Positions 1 through 8,727 are shown, counted from the first letter of the stretch. The stretch is 41,156 nucleotides of DNA from an uncultured Christensenellaceae bacterium (GCA_944380355.1 CALWHJ010000014.1:1-41156); one strand, 5' to 3'. Notes: generated by a model not told the origin, from the letters alone. Program-made: numbers and translations.

Positions 1-96
1 AGTATCGAAAGCGTAAGGCAAGACGTCGGGTTCGCTCTATACCGACCAAACGAAAGGGTATATATTCGACAAGCGAATAAAACCCTTTGTCGGTAC
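1..96 (+). repeat. hairpin repeat unit, copy 1
   Basis: First of two tandem copies with a 151-nt period. The core at 41-94 folds on itself: ACCGAC pairs with GTCGGT, AAAGGGT with ACCCTTT, and an inner stem ATTCG with CGAAT. The left end is cut by the window edge. A third copy lies inverted at 14638-14758. Confidence 0.85.
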
Positions 97-128
97 TGTC
101 TTCAAGCGGATTACGGATTTGACTGCCT

Positions 129-248
129 CGACAAAATACCCACGCTTTCGGAGTATCGAAAGCGTAAGGCAAAACGTCGGGTTCGCTCTACACCGACCAG
201 ACGAAAGGGTATATATTAGCTGAAGCAAATATAACCCTTTGTCGGTAC
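129..248 (+). repeat. hairpin repeat unit, copy 2
   Basis: Tandem partner of the unit at 1-96, nearly identical outside the hairpin tip. The core at 192-246 keeps the outer stems, but the inner stem reads TATATT-a-GC against GC-a-AATATA. The bases therefore differ from copy 1 while the pairing is kept. It also shares this tip with the inverted copy at 14638-14758. Confidence 0.85.
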
Positions 249-350
249 TATTTTAATCGGATAGATAAAAATGCTCCGCTCGCGAACTCTCTTAAAATTC
301 ACAAAATCACACCACTCTGCGCGGTCGCACGAAGTTAATATAAAAAAATT

Positions 351-384
351 ACCACTCTTGTCATTTGCACAAGGGTGGTTTTTT
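351..384 (+). terminator. hairpin plus T-run within repeat island
   Basis: ACCACTCTTGT (351-361) pairs with ACAAGGGTGGT (369-379) around a 7-nt loop and is followed by a run of T. It has the form of an intrinsic terminator on the plus strand. No plus-strand gene precedes it inside the window, so it either ends a transcript from outside or is simply one variant of the island's ACCACTCTC-type hairpin module. Confidence 0.5.
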
Positions 385-454
385 ATGCGTGTGATATTTG
401 AATGAAAATGCAAATCCGTTTTATATATAATACTAAATATTTAATATATAGTAG

Positions 455-495
455 TAATTTATACAATTTACATAAGGCTTAAATTGTATAAATTA
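455..495. repeat. 41-nt perfect palindrome, copy 1
   Basis: Left arm TAATTTATACAATTTA and right arm TAAATTGTATAAATTA are exact reverse complements around the 9-nt loop CATAAGGCT. Sister copies lie at 9871-9911, 14284-14324 and 40593-40633. The copy at 14284 has the reverse complement of this same loop. Confidence 0.95.
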
Positions 496-828
496 AAGGC
501 AACTTTGTGTAAGTGAACGGCTTTTTCAATACCGACTGCGAAAGAAGCAGACTTTTCGTACACAATTATACTTTACCAACAAACAAACTGACTAACAAAA
601 TACCACCCCTGCGCCAATGCAGAGAGTGGTATTATAATTCTTCCTTAAAATGTATTAATTAACTCCGTGCGAGCGCGGAGAGTGGTCGACTTACTTTTTT
701 ATTACCCAACTTCGTGCGACCTTGGAGAAGGGTGTGATTTTTTCTTTTTCAAGACCGACTGCGACAGGAGCGTACTTTGCGTACGTGACTGAGTAGGAGC
801 GTCGCAGATAAAAGGAAAAGGCGCGCCC

Positions 829-2619
829 TTATACAAGGTCGCTTAAAGTAGCGCGAATTCTACGTATCCCCGCCGACGACGACTGCTCTTTTTCTATCTT
901 AAAATGTCCGAGCTGGCCGGTATGCTCTGCGTGAGGTCCTCCGCAAATCTGCAAATCGACATCGCCTATCTGATATACCTTGACGATTTCGCCGTATCTG
1001 CTTCCGAATACGCCTACAGCGTTTTTAGCACGCGCTTCTTCGATAGTCATTTCGGTGCAAACTACGGGAATATCTCTCTTGATTGCATCGTTGACTGCAT
1101 CTTCTACCGCTTGTTTTTCTTCCTCGGTCAAAGGACGGGGGAAGTTAAAGTCAAAACGCAATCTTTCGGGAGTGATATTGCTTCCCTTCTGCTGAATATT
1201 GTCATCGTGCAATACTTTCTTAAGACAAGCCAAAAGCAAGTGTGTAGCGGTATGCAAATACGTGGTCATCTTACTGCTGTCGGCAAGCCCTCCTTTAAAT
1301 TTCTGTTCAGCACCCTGTTGCGACTTTTTAATATGCTCTTCCTGAGCGAGCTTATATCCTTCGAGGTCGACGCTCAAGCCTTTTTCCTTACAAATCTCCA
1401 TAGTCATCTCAATAGGGAAACCGTACGTATCGTACAATCTGAATGCCGTCTTTCCGTTGACGGTATCTCCCTTGAGATACTGAATGACTTTATCGAGTTG
1501 TTTTATACCGTCTTCCAAAGTCTTGGAGAATTTTTCGATTTCCTTTTCGAGTTCTTCAAAAATCTTCGCGCTGTTGATGCCAAGCTCGGGATATACTTCT
1601 TTGTATTGCTCAACGTAAAGCTTAGCAATTTCTACAAGAGAACCACCCTCTATACCGAGCTGACGCGCAAATCTTACGCTGCGTCTTATGAGTCTTCTCA
1701 ATACGTAACCTTGGTCAACGTTGGAAGGTACTATACCGTTTTCGTCACCCAACAAGAATGTAGCCGTACGTATGTGGTCGGCAATGATTCTCATAGCGCG
1801 GGTACTGTCTTCTTCCTCTCCGTACTTTTTGCCTGCAAGCTCGCTGATTTTTGCAATCGCGCCCGTAAAGAGGTCAGTTTCGTATACGGATTTGAAGCCG
1901 TTGAGCATACAAATAGTACGTTCGAGCCCCATACCGGTATCTACGTTTTTCTGTTTGAGTTTCTCGAATTTGCCTTCGGCATTACGGTTGAACTCCATAA
2001 ATACGTTATTCCAAATCTCTACCCATTTACCGCAATCGCAGCTGGGGTCGCAATGCTCCGAACAAGCGGGCTTGCCCGTATCTATAAATATCTCTGTATC
2101 GCTTCCGCAAGGACCGGTTGCGCCTGCATACCACCAGTTGTTTGCTTTAGGAAGATAGAATATTCTGTCTCTGGGTATTCCAAGACCTGCCCACGTATCG
2201 GCAGCTTCTTCGTCTCTAGCGCAGTCTTCGTCACCGGCAAATACCGTTACTGCGATTTTTTCTACGGGTATCTCGAGCACCTTTGTCAAAAATTCAAAGG
2301 AAAAATTGATAGATTCCTTTCTAAAGTAGTCGCCCAAAGACCAGTTGCCGAGCATCTCGAAGAAAGTACAGTGAGTAGCGTCGCCTACTTCGTCTATATC
2401 ACCCGTACGCACGCATTTCTGCACGTCGCAAAGTCTTTTACCCTGAGGATGTTTTTGTCCCAAAAGATAAGGCACGAGAGGGTGCATACCCGCAGTAGTA
2501 AACAATACCGAAGGGTCGTTTTCGGGAATAAGCGAAGCGGAAGGGATTATCTTGTGTCCTTTGGACTCAAAAAACTTAAGATATTTTTCTCTCAATTCAT
2601 AGGATTTTATCTCTTTCAT
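829..2619 (-). CDS. alaS: alanyl-tRNA synthetase, short form
   Basis: Charges tRNA-Ala with alanine in the cytoplasm. The 596 residues begin with the class II catalytic core (about 1-240) and the helical tRNA-recognition region (about 240-400). The editing domain follows, with its zinc motif HTATH at 456-460 and CGGPH at 559-563. Usual bacterial AlaRS is about 850-880 residues. Here the beta-barrel that normally precedes HTATH is missing, because the helical region runs straight into it, and the C-terminal DHHA1/C-Ala part is absent. The protein ends shortly after the conserved SSSAGIRRI segment, so this looks like a naturally short version and not a broken gene. The layout resembles short AlaRS proteins I recall from Patescibacteria; that is from memory. 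The start is supported by AGAGG upstream. The gene has its own promoter and abuts a repeat island at its 3' end. Confidence 0.95.
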   Translation of the reverse strand: MKEIKSYELREKYLKFFESKGHKIIPSASLIPENDPSVLFTTAGMHPLVPYLLGQKHPQGKRLCDVQKCVRTGDIDEVGDATHCTFFEMLGNWSLGDYFRKESINFSFEFLTKVLEIPVEKIAVTVFAGDEDCARDEEAADTWAGLGIPRDRIFYLPKANNWWYAGATGPCGSDTEIFIDTGKPACSEHCDPSCDCGKWVEIWNNVFMEFNRNAEGKFEKLKQKNVDTGMGLERTICMLNGFKSVYETDLFTGAIAKISELAGKKYGEEEDSTRAMRIIADHIRTATFLLGDENGIVPSNVDQGYVLRRLIRRSVRFARQLGIEGGSLVEIAKLYVEQYKEVYPELGINSAKIFEELEKEIEKFSKTLEDGIKQLDKVIQYLKGDTVNGKTAFRLYDTYGFPIEMTMEICKEKGLSVDLEGYKLAQEEHIKKSQQGAEQKFKGGLADSSKMTTYLHTATHLLLACLKKVLHDDNIQQKGSNITPERLRFDFNFPRPLTEEEKQAVEDAVNDAIKRDIPVVCTEMTIEEARAKNAVGVFGSRYGEIVKVYQIGDVDLQICGGPHAEHTGQLGHFKIEKEQSSSAGIRRIRATLSDLV

Positions 2620-2651
2620 CTTTATGCCTCTAGCTAAAAATTTACATATCT

Positions 2652-2680
2652 ATTATATATAAAGCTTGCTAAAATAGCAA
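2652..2680 (-). promoter_or_regulatory. alaS promoter
   Basis: On the minus strand TTGCTA and TATAAT are separated by 17 nt, with the expected transcript start about 26 nt before the alaS ATG. The leader is far too short for the tRNA-sensing T-box that often precedes aminoacyl-tRNA synthetase genes in Bacillota. Confidence 0.65.
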
Positions 2681-2842
2681 CAGAATTGTACTCTTTTGTA
2701 TATTTTTATTGTCGCTTAAAACATCTCTTGCCCGTCTGTCAATCCTAACTATTATCCAGGAAAAAAAAGCGGACGCCATTATCGCACGCAAATAAATATT
2801 TTTAAAATGGTTAAATACAGAAATCGTCCCCGCTTATCAAAC

Positions 2843-2872
2843 AAAAAAAGCCCCCGCGATTGGGGGCTTTTT
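2843..2872 (-). terminator. terminator after the ABC transporter gene
   Basis: Read on the minus strand, AAAGCCCCC and GGGGGCTTT form a GC-rich stem around a 6-nt loop, followed by a run of T. It sits just downstream of the ABC transporter stop codon and separates that gene from alaS. Confidence 0.9.
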
Positions 2873-2889
2873 GAAGCTGTAGAAATTCA

Positions 2890-5604
2890 TTATTCTGAAC
2901 GCAACGCGACAACAGGGTCTCTCTTTGCGGCTATTCTTGCAGGTACGAGTCCGGCTATCAACGTAAGGCAGATACTCAGTACTATCAGTGCCAGTGCGTG
3001 CAAAGGATTGAGAAGCGCGATACTCGTGATAGTTACGCTCAGATTCTTGACAGCGTCAAGGTTGGCAATAATAAGGTTGATAGGTATTGAGAGTATATAG
3101 GTGACAAGTACGCCTATAACGCCCGCCGTAAATCCTATGATGACCGTCTCGGCATTGAACACGTTTGATACGTCTCTCTTTCTCGCTCCCAGCGCACGGA
3201 GAATACCGATTTCCTTGGTACGCTCTACTACCGACACATAGGTTATGATGCCTATCATTATCGATGAAACTACAAGCGATACTGACGAGAAGCATACGAG
3301 TGCGATTGTAATTATTTTGATAATCTGATTCATCATACCTATAATCATCTCTGCACTGTCGACGTATCTGATTTCGTTGTCTTCCTTATGCTCTATGTTC
3401 CACGCGTCGAGGTCGGCAAGTATATAGTCTTTACCGTCGAAGTTGCTGGCATAAAAACTAATCATACCGGGTAAATTGCTGCCGCCGATTTTTTGCATAA
3501 CGCTGCTATAGTTGCCGCTGGGGGTTAACAACGACAGCAAACCGTCCAAACTCTCGAGGTCCTCTACGTCACCCATATTGATACCGTCGGAGGTAAATTC
3601 CTTACCGGTCAGACAGCTGTAATCGGAATGTTCTTTCTGGAATTTTACTATTTCGCTCTCTGAACATTCAGCGAGAATTTCCTTTGTAAGGTCTTGAGTA
3701 TAAGTTACGCCCGCCAACATAGGTGCGTATGCCGAAGTTTCTTTCTGACGCATTATTCCAACGATGGTAATTTCTCTCATACCTTCAAGCGAACCTATCT
3801 CTCCGAAAGTTTTTTCGGTAAAATACTCTTTTCCCGTTTCGGAATTGGTTATTTTCTTGTATTTCTGATTATTGGATGGGATATAAAGTTTTGCAGGCTC
3901 TATGCCTTTGTCTGCGTTGCCTATGATGTAATCGAAAGATATCTGACCTTTCGTTACGCCGTCCTCACCGTACTTGAATCCCAAAGCGTTGAAGAAGGTG
4001 GAGCTAACAGTATTGGTCGAATCTACTATAAGCACTACTTCGTTGGCTTTTTCGGGATATCGACCGCCTATGACGTCGAAGTTTTTGAGCATATACTCTT
4101 TATCTCCGACCATTTCCTGCCAGTTGACTGAATTAATGAAGTCATCGGTACCGTCGCCAAGACTGCCTCCGATATTGTTTATATCGAAAGTCTTGCCTAC
4201 GTTTTGACCTTTACTGTTATACACGGTATAGCCGTAACCGTAGTTGTAATACAAACTGTCAATATATCCGTTAGCTTTCCAGGTTTCGTTTTTCTCATCG
4301 AGATAGTCAATGTACTCTTGGGTAATATTGTTGGTGTGTACCATCTGCGCGAAAGCAGAAAGAATATCCTGAGAGTATACCGTTTCGTCAACCGGGAATT
4401 TAGGCTTATTGCTTGTTCCCATAGTAACGTTGATAAGGCTGGTGATATCCATAGAACTGCTCGTTACCGTTACGGGATAGCCTGAAAGCATAGTCCTCTG
4501 CATATTGTTGACGTAAGTGGAAAAGCCGTTGGAGATAGCAAGCACGAGCGCAACGCCTATGATGCCTATACTACCCGCAAAAGCAGTCATAAAAGTACGT
4601 CCCTTTTTGGTCATAAGGTTGGTAAACGAAAGCTTTATAGCCGACCAGAAAGACATCGAAGTCTTTTTGAGCATCATTTTGCGGTGTTTTTTGGACTTAT
4701 GTTTTATAAAATCGACTTTATTTTTCGCGCTTTGTTCGGGACTTACAGCCAAAAGCTCGGGCTGTGGCTCGCTGTCGCAGGTAACTTCGTCAGCATTCTG
4801 CTCTTGCTGCACTTCGGCCTGCAAGGTTTTGTTTTTGGATTTGGACTTGGACTTAGACTTCTTGTCGGAAGTTTCTTCAACAGCTTGAGCCTCGTCTTCA
4901 TGATGCTTTTTCTCAATCTGTCCGTAATAAGGATTGGTATCGTCTACCACTTCGCCGTCAAAGAGTCTTACGATACGGTTGGAATACTTCTGAGCAAGCT
5001 CGGGGTTGTGAGTAACCATAATAATGAGCTTGTTGGCAGATATCTCCTTAAGAAGCTCCATAATTTGCACGCTGGTATTACTGTCCAACGCGCCCGTAGG
5101 CTCGTCTGCGAGAATTATGCTAGGATTGTTGATGAGCGCTCTCGCAATGGATACTCTCTGCATTTGACCGCCGGAAAGCTGATTGGGCTTTTTGTGAATA
5201 TGCTCCCCTAGACCTACCGCTTCAAGCGCAGCTATGGCACGCGCCTTACGCTCGTGCTTCTTTACGCCAGCCAACGTAAGAGCCATTTCGACGTTGCTAA
5301 GTATATCTATATGCGTAATGAGATTGTAACTTTGGAAAATAAAGCCTACGCGTATATTACGGTAAGCGTCCCAATCTACGTCAGTGTACTGCTTTGTGGA
5401 TATGCCGTCGATTTCGAGGTCGCCGTCGGTATACCTGTCGAGGCCGCCGATAATATTGAGCAATGTAGTTTTACCGCAACCCGAAGGACCCAGAATGGAA
5501 ACGAATTCGCTCTTTCTGAATCTGAGATTTACATTCTTGAGCGCAGTAACCGAAGCACCGCCCCCCAGTAAGTAGTCTTTTCTGATGTTTGTCAACTTTA
5601 ACAT
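2890..5604 (-). CDS. ABC transporter, ATPase fused to FtsX-like permease (MacB-type)
   Basis: Membrane protein of 904 residues. The N-terminal ~230 residues are a LolD/MacB-type ATPase with Walker A GPSGCGKTT, Q-loop, signature LSGGQ, Walker B IILADEP and a switch histidine (VTHNPE). A charged linker rich in Lys, Ser and Glu follows. A first membrane segment (around GSIGIIGVALVLAIS) leads to a large extracellular domain of about 370 residues, then three C-terminal membrane helices with the FtsX-type ERTKEIGILRALGA motif. Such mechanotransmission exporters act in lipoprotein handling, peptide export or antimicrobial-peptide resistance; the substrate here is unknown. In Bacillota the ATPase and permease are more often separate genes. 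It is a monocistronic unit with its own promoter and terminator. A GAGAGGT motif precedes the ATG. Confidence 0.9.
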   Translation of the reverse strand: MLKLTNIRKDYLLGGGASVTALKNVNLRFRKSEFVSILGPSGCGKTTLLNIIGGLDRYTDGDLEIDGISTKQYTDVDWDAYRNIRVGFIFQSYNLITHIDILSNVEMALTLAGVKKHERKARAIAALEAVGLGEHIHKKPNQLSGGQMQRVSIARALINNPSIILADEPTGALDSNTSVQIMELLKEISANKLIIMVTHNPELAQKYSNRIVRLFDGEVVDDTNPYYGQIEKKHHEDEAQAVEETSDKKSKSKSKSKNKTLQAEVQQEQNADEVTCDSEPQPELLAVSPEQSAKNKVDFIKHKSKKHRKMMLKKTSMSFWSAIKLSFTNLMTKKGRTFMTAFAGSIGIIGVALVLAISNGFSTYVNNMQRTMLSGYPVTVTSSSMDITSLINVTMGTSNKPKFPVDETVYSQDILSAFAQMVHTNNITQEYIDYLDEKNETWKANGYIDSLYYNYGYGYTVYNSKGQNVGKTFDINNIGGSLGDGTDDFINSVNWQEMVGDKEYMLKNFDVIGGRYPEKANEVVLIVDSTNTVSSTFFNALGFKYGEDGVTKGQISFDYIIGNADKGIEPAKLYIPSNNQKYKKITNSETGKEYFTEKTFGEIGSLEGMREITIVGIMRQKETSAYAPMLAGVTYTQDLTKEILAECSESEIVKFQKEHSDYSCLTGKEFTSDGINMGDVEDLESLDGLLSLLTPSGNYSSVMQKIGGSNLPGMISFYASNFDGKDYILADLDAWNIEHKEDNEIRYVDSAEMIIGMMNQIIKIITIALVCFSSVSLVVSSIMIGIITYVSVVERTKEIGILRALGARKRDVSNVFNAETVIIGFTAGVIGVLVTYILSIPINLIIANLDAVKNLSVTITSIALLNPLHALALIVLSICLTLIAGLVPARIAAKRDPVVALRSE

Positions 5605-5630
5605 AATTTTTTACCTCTCAGTTACCTTGC

Positions 5631-5659
5631 ATTATACGACTGAAACTCAGTCCTTGCCA
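5631..5659 (-). promoter_or_regulatory. ABC transporter promoter with spacer palindrome
   Basis: Minus-strand hexamers TGGCAA and TATAAT lie 17 nt apart, about 26 nt before the ATG. The spacer is almost filled by the perfect inverted repeat GACTGAGTTTCAGTC (5638-5652; six-base arms, three-base centre). A dyad in that position is a classical repressor or MerR-type activator site. The regulator is not identified and none is encoded next to it. Confidence 0.6.
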
Positions 5660-5867
5660 CATTTCCCTAACGTACACTTACTATTTTTTATTAATAATTA
5701 CAGTTTATACCCTATCGGCTTGAATTTCAAGAGGATAAAGGGGATATTCGCGAAGTTTTACATACAATTTTCAAAACTTAACTAAATTTTAAAATACTCT
5801 AAAATTTTCTGAATTTTAAAATCTTAGGCAATATCAACACATTTTGCCATAAATAGCGCAAAAACAG
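5660..5867. other. AT-rich intergenic stretch
   Basis: Between the ABC transporter promoter and the terminator of the lipoprotein gene. It is very AT-rich and carries two near-identical AATTTTAAAAT runs around 5785 and 5812. I see no open frame with a ribosome binding site and no RNA fold that I can support. Confidence 0.6.
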
Positions 5868-5902
5868 CAAAAAAAAACAGCGCGCCCGTGAATAGGGCGC
5901 GC
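5868..5902 (-). terminator. terminator after the lipoprotein gene
   Basis: On the minus strand the stem GCGCGCCC/GGGCGCGC with a 7-nt loop is followed by a long T run. It closes the symporter-lipoprotein operon. Confidence 0.9.
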
Positions 5903-5949
5903 ATTTTAGGTTAGAAATTACTTTATAAAAACACTTTATTATCGTATTT

Positions 5950-6816
5950 TTATGCTACTATTTTTGAATAATCCACAAACGCGGTATTGTCATAGCTGGG
6001 CATCATAATCTTTGCTCCGCCGTAAGCTACGTTTATACTGAACTTGCCTGCAAGCGTAAAAGTGCTTATCTTGTCGTTTGTAAACACGATGGTAAGCTGT
6101 GTACCGCCGAGTTTTTGTCCGAGATATTCTACGGGGCAATCCTCTTTGACTCTGACAGTAAAAGTACTTACTCTTCCTTTTGTCTTTACCGTAGTTGCGT
6201 CGCTGACAATATAATCTTTGAGAGCAGCTACAACTTTCGTAAGATTTCTCAAGTCGCACTTTGCGTGTTTCTCCATAGCCAAAAACTCGTCAAAACCGCC
6301 TTCGAGCTGTCTTTTTACGGTAAAAGTACCTGAGGTCTGAGAATCGTTTTGTTTAGCGGTGTAATATACTTTGTCCTCTGCCTTAGAATCGTAGTAAAGC
6401 GTAGCGTCGTAATAGTACCAGTCCTGATAGTCTTCTTCCGTAGCTTCTTCGAGTTTGAACAACGAATCGGGGAAAGAAGCCCAGTAATCGGTATATTTGT
6501 TTGAAGGTACGCTTGCGCCGTAATAGGAAGAAGTGTACTTGGTATATTTAAAATCCGTTTCGTCTACAACGGTAAACTTTGCCTTAGCGTGCGCACCCGT
6601 TTTGTAATTCAGCTCGTAGGATATCTTTTCGTTGTTTGTTACGCTCGTACCGTAAGCTTTGAGCGTATAGTCGGTATTCTCCACTACGTCCGCCGAGCAA
6701 GCATAGTCAATGAGTCCGTTCAAATCGGAAGGCGTTACCTTAGAACAACCCGCAAACGCCAATACCGCCGTCAGACAAAGACACAATAAGGTAAATATAC
6801 ATACAATGCGTTTCAT
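5950..6816 (-). CDS. hypothetical lipoprotein
   Basis: A 288-residue protein with a classical type II signal. The basic MKR start, a hydrophobic stretch and the lipobox AFAGC place the lipidated cysteine at residue 24, so the mature protein should be anchored to the outer face of the membrane. The rest is rich in Thr, Tyr, Lys and Asp and reads as beta-strand. It contains no motif I recognise. The ATG directly abuts the stop of the upstream GPH symporter gene and has a strong AAGGAGGT site, so the two are co-transcribed and perhaps co-functional. A role as a substrate-capture or accessory lipoprotein for that transporter is inference from position only. Confidence 0.8.
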   Translation of the reverse strand: MKRIVCIFTLLCLCLTAVLAFAGCSKVTPSDLNGLIDYACSADVVENTDYTLKAYGTSVTNNEKISYELNYKTGAHAKAKFTVVDETDFKYTKYTSSYYGASVPSNKYTDYWASFPDSLFKLEEATEEDYQDWYYYDATLYYDSKAEDKVYYTAKQNDSQTSGTFTVKRQLEGGFDEFLAMEKHAKCDLRNLTKVVAALKDYIVSDATTVKTKGRVSTFTVRVKEDCPVEYLGQKLGGTQLTIVFTNDKISTFTLAGKFSINVAYGGAKIMMPSYDNTAFVDYSKIVA

Positions 6817-8496
6817 TTATTTTACCTCCTTGTCATCTTGACTGTTTTGGGACTTTTCGTCCTCATAAGCATTATCGTCTTTTACGGTTTTCTGCTTCTC
6901 GTCGAGCACCGTTTCGTCGACTATTTCTCCGCCCTTTTCCAAAGTCTTGAGCACTTCAGCCTGTTTAAGTATCAGCTCTTCGGAATTTTCTTCGTAGACG
7001 TTTTCGTCAGCTTCTAGTTTTTCGTCGCTGTAAAGAATACTTGCGTCAGCATAACCGTCTTCGATATTCTGAGCGCGCGCTCTTTCCTTGAGGTCCTCTA
7101 TTATCTTCTTGTGCTTTTCGTCAGACAAATCCCAGAACAGATAGGGTATTATGAAGAGTACCGAGCCTATCAGGCTTATTACCGACAATACTCTGAACAT
7201 AGGCAGTCTTATACTTGTATCGTAAAGAACGTTGTAATCTGTAACCAAACCGAAATATTCGTTTACAAAAGGCATTATATAGTTTGTACCTAAAGCTACT
7301 ATCGAAGTAATAATGGCAAAGTTACCCGCAAAGCCTTCGAGTCTGTCTCCTGTCTTCCACTGCTGATAATCGAGAGCGTCTCCGTTCATCGCAGGAGTTG
7401 TAATAATCTGCACTGCCGCAGAGAAATAACACAGATAGATGCCGACGGAAAACAAAGCGAAATTATTGACAAACAAGAGCGTTATCACAGAGGCACCCGC
7501 AAATATCGCATTTGCCAAAATAACCGTATTCTTTTTGCCGATTTTTTTCATCATTATCGGGCCGAGCGCCATACCGAACAGCGAAGCCGTGCCCATTATC
7601 AACGACATTACGGAATATATATTATCGTTTTGCAATACGTAGACGTATTCCCAACTCATAACCGTAGTTATGCTTCCTCTTACTACCGCCAGCATTACGC
7701 CTAGATTCGCTATCCACAGATATTTGTTTTTTAGAATCTTGGCAAATCCGTCCTTGAATTTAACCTTTTGCTCGTATCTTTTAGCGACGACTATTCTTTC
7801 TTTAGTAAAGAAATACGCAATCAAACTGAGTCCGTATCCGAAAATAGTCATTACGGGAGCGATAACGCGATAGAAATTCTGCGAATACCAACCCGTACCG
7901 TTTTCGCCGAACTGTGCCGCTATCAGCGGGAATATAACGCCTGTAATGGTAGGCGCCATCGAATAAATTATAGACGACAAAGATATTATCTTTGCGCGCT
8001 CGTTGGTATTGGGCGTCATAAGCTGAGAAAGCTGTATGTACATACCGTAATAGAATTGGTAACAGAAATTCATAATGATGAATATCACGCCAACCAATAC
8101 GGCTTTGACGTCAACAGACCACGTGTTGGGTATATAGGCTATTAACGACATAAACAATGCCGTCGGTCCGCCCAGCCACAAAAGCCACGGTCGCGCCTTG
8201 CCCTGTTTGCCCGGCGTGTTGTCAATCAGCCAACTTTTCAGAGGCTGCACCAACAGCGTTACAATCGTATTTACGTTGGCAAGAGTGATGATTACGGTAG
8301 GACTAATCTTGTATACCGCACCGATAAGAAGGCACGCCGACGACAAAGTAATGTTGTTGGCAATAGAAGCAATAAAAAATACGCCCATTCCGCCTACGGA
8401 ATATGCGATTATCTCTTTGCTTGCTACGTAATTATCGCCTTCGGGTTTGTTCCATTGTTTGAAAAAGCCTTTTACGGCCGAAATAATTTTCCCCAT
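6817..8496 (-). CDS. GPH-family sugar:cation symporter (MFS_2)
   Basis: Polytopic membrane protein of about 559 residues with around 12 hydrophobic segments. It has the family features of glycoside-pentoside-hexuronide symporters (MelB/XylP type): an early S(V/A)GGMG segment, and the loop around DNTPGKQGKARPWLLWLGG after the second and third helices. These proteins import oligosaccharides or glycosides with Na+ or H+. The substrate cannot be read from sequence, and no glycosidase gene is adjacent. The last ~85 residues form an acidic, Glu/Asp/Lys-rich cytoplasmic tail that is longer than usual and could be regulatory. An in-frame ATG at 8529 exists, but it has no ribosome binding site; the ATG at 8496 follows a GGGGA motif and gives the expected N-terminus. 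The lipoprotein gene follows immediately. Confidence 0.85.
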   Translation of the reverse strand: MGKIISAVKGFFKQWNKPEGDNYVASKEIIAYSVGGMGVFFIASIANNITLSSACLLIGAVYKISPTVIITLANVNTIVTLLVQPLKSWLIDNTPGKQGKARPWLLWLGGPTALFMSLIAYIPNTWSVDVKAVLVGVIFIIMNFCYQFYYGMYIQLSQLMTPNTNERAKIISLSSIIYSMAPTITGVIFPLIAAQFGENGTGWYSQNFYRVIAPVMTIFGYGLSLIAYFFTKERIVVAKRYEQKVKFKDGFAKILKNKYLWIANLGVMLAVVRGSITTVMSWEYVYVLQNDNIYSVMSLIMGTASLFGMALGPIMMKKIGKKNTVILANAIFAGASVITLLFVNNFALFSVGIYLCYFSAAVQIITTPAMNGDALDYQQWKTGDRLEGFAGNFAIITSIVALGTNYIMPFVNEYFGLVTDYNVLYDTSIRLPMFRVLSVISLIGSVLFIIPYLFWDLSDEKHKKIIEDLKERARAQNIEDGYADASILYSDEKLEADENVYEENSEELILKQAEVLKTLEKGGEIVDETVLDEKQKTVKDDNAYEDEKSQNSQDDKEVK

Positions 8497-8598
8497 TATT
8501 TTCCCCGCGAAAATTTTTGTTAAATACATTATAAATTATTTATTGATTTTTGTAAATAAGCTTTGCAGATTTTAGGGAAATAATAAAAGTTTGTGCAA

Positions 8599-8627
8599 TA
8601 TATATCACTTGAGTTCTTTATTTTCAA
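8599..8627 (-). promoter_or_regulatory. promoter of the symporter-lipoprotein operon
   Basis: Minus-strand TTGAAA and TATATA are separated by 17 nt, with TG just before the -10. The transcript would carry a leader of roughly 95 nt before the ATG at 8496. I saw no clear operator or riboswitch in it. Confidence 0.55.
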
Positions 8628-8668
8628 CTCATAAGCCGACAAAACCTTGCCTACCGACAGTTAGGCAT

Positions 8669-8702
8669 AAAAAAATCTCCCCCGCTTAATGAGAGAGATT
8701 TT
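8669..8702 (-). terminator. terminator after the gene at 8728
   Basis: On the minus strand AAAATCTC and GAGATTTT form a stem followed by a run of T, about 30 nt past the stop codon of the uncharacterised gene. Confidence 0.75.
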
Positions 8703-8727
8703 GATATCAGTTTCTTTATCGAGACGC

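Larger units (their letters stand above)
1..828. repeat. left intergenic repeat island (no gene)
   Basis: I see no credible gene here. The stretch is a patchwork of repeat modules: two tandem copies of a hairpin-containing unit (1-96 and 129-248), an inverted copy of a block found near 14901 and at the window's right end (273-332), a hairpin followed by a T run (351-384), a perfect 41-nt palindrome (455-495), a hairpin at 600-632, and a degenerate module at 750-825 that matches 14489-14563 in inverse orientation. Short open frames run through the repeats but change between copies and lack ribosome binding sites. The island ends directly at the alaS stop codon. Confidence 0.85.

Noticed and set aside
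351..384. Terminator of a lost gene
   Set aside because: The stem matches the ACCACTCTC-type hairpin module of the islands, so repeat origin is as likely; kept with reduced confidence.
37..413. Short open frames in the left island, also 14502-15002 and 40779-40985
   Set aside because: They follow the repeat units, and related peptides appear wherever the repeats do. There is no ribosome binding site and frames differ between copies.
1..828. Possible CRISPR array
   Set aside because: Repeat units are ~100-150 nt with a 151-nt period and no short unique spacers of constant length; no cas genes are present.
829..2619. alaS as a gene truncated by the neighbouring repeat island
   Set aside because: The missing parts are one internal module and the C-terminal modules, and the end falls just after the editing domain. 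A repeat insertion would only explain the C-terminal loss.
904..2637. A 577-codon open frame on the plus strand opposite alaS
   Set aside because: It is the antisense shadow of a clearly conserved gene, has no recognisable domain or ribosome binding site, and reads as low-quality cysteine/serine/tyrosine-rich sequence.
2620..2680. T-box upstream of alaS (and of metG or leuC)
   Set aside because: Promoters lie 25-60 nt from the start codons, leaving no room for a T-box; no AGGGTGG-like T-box sequence was found there.
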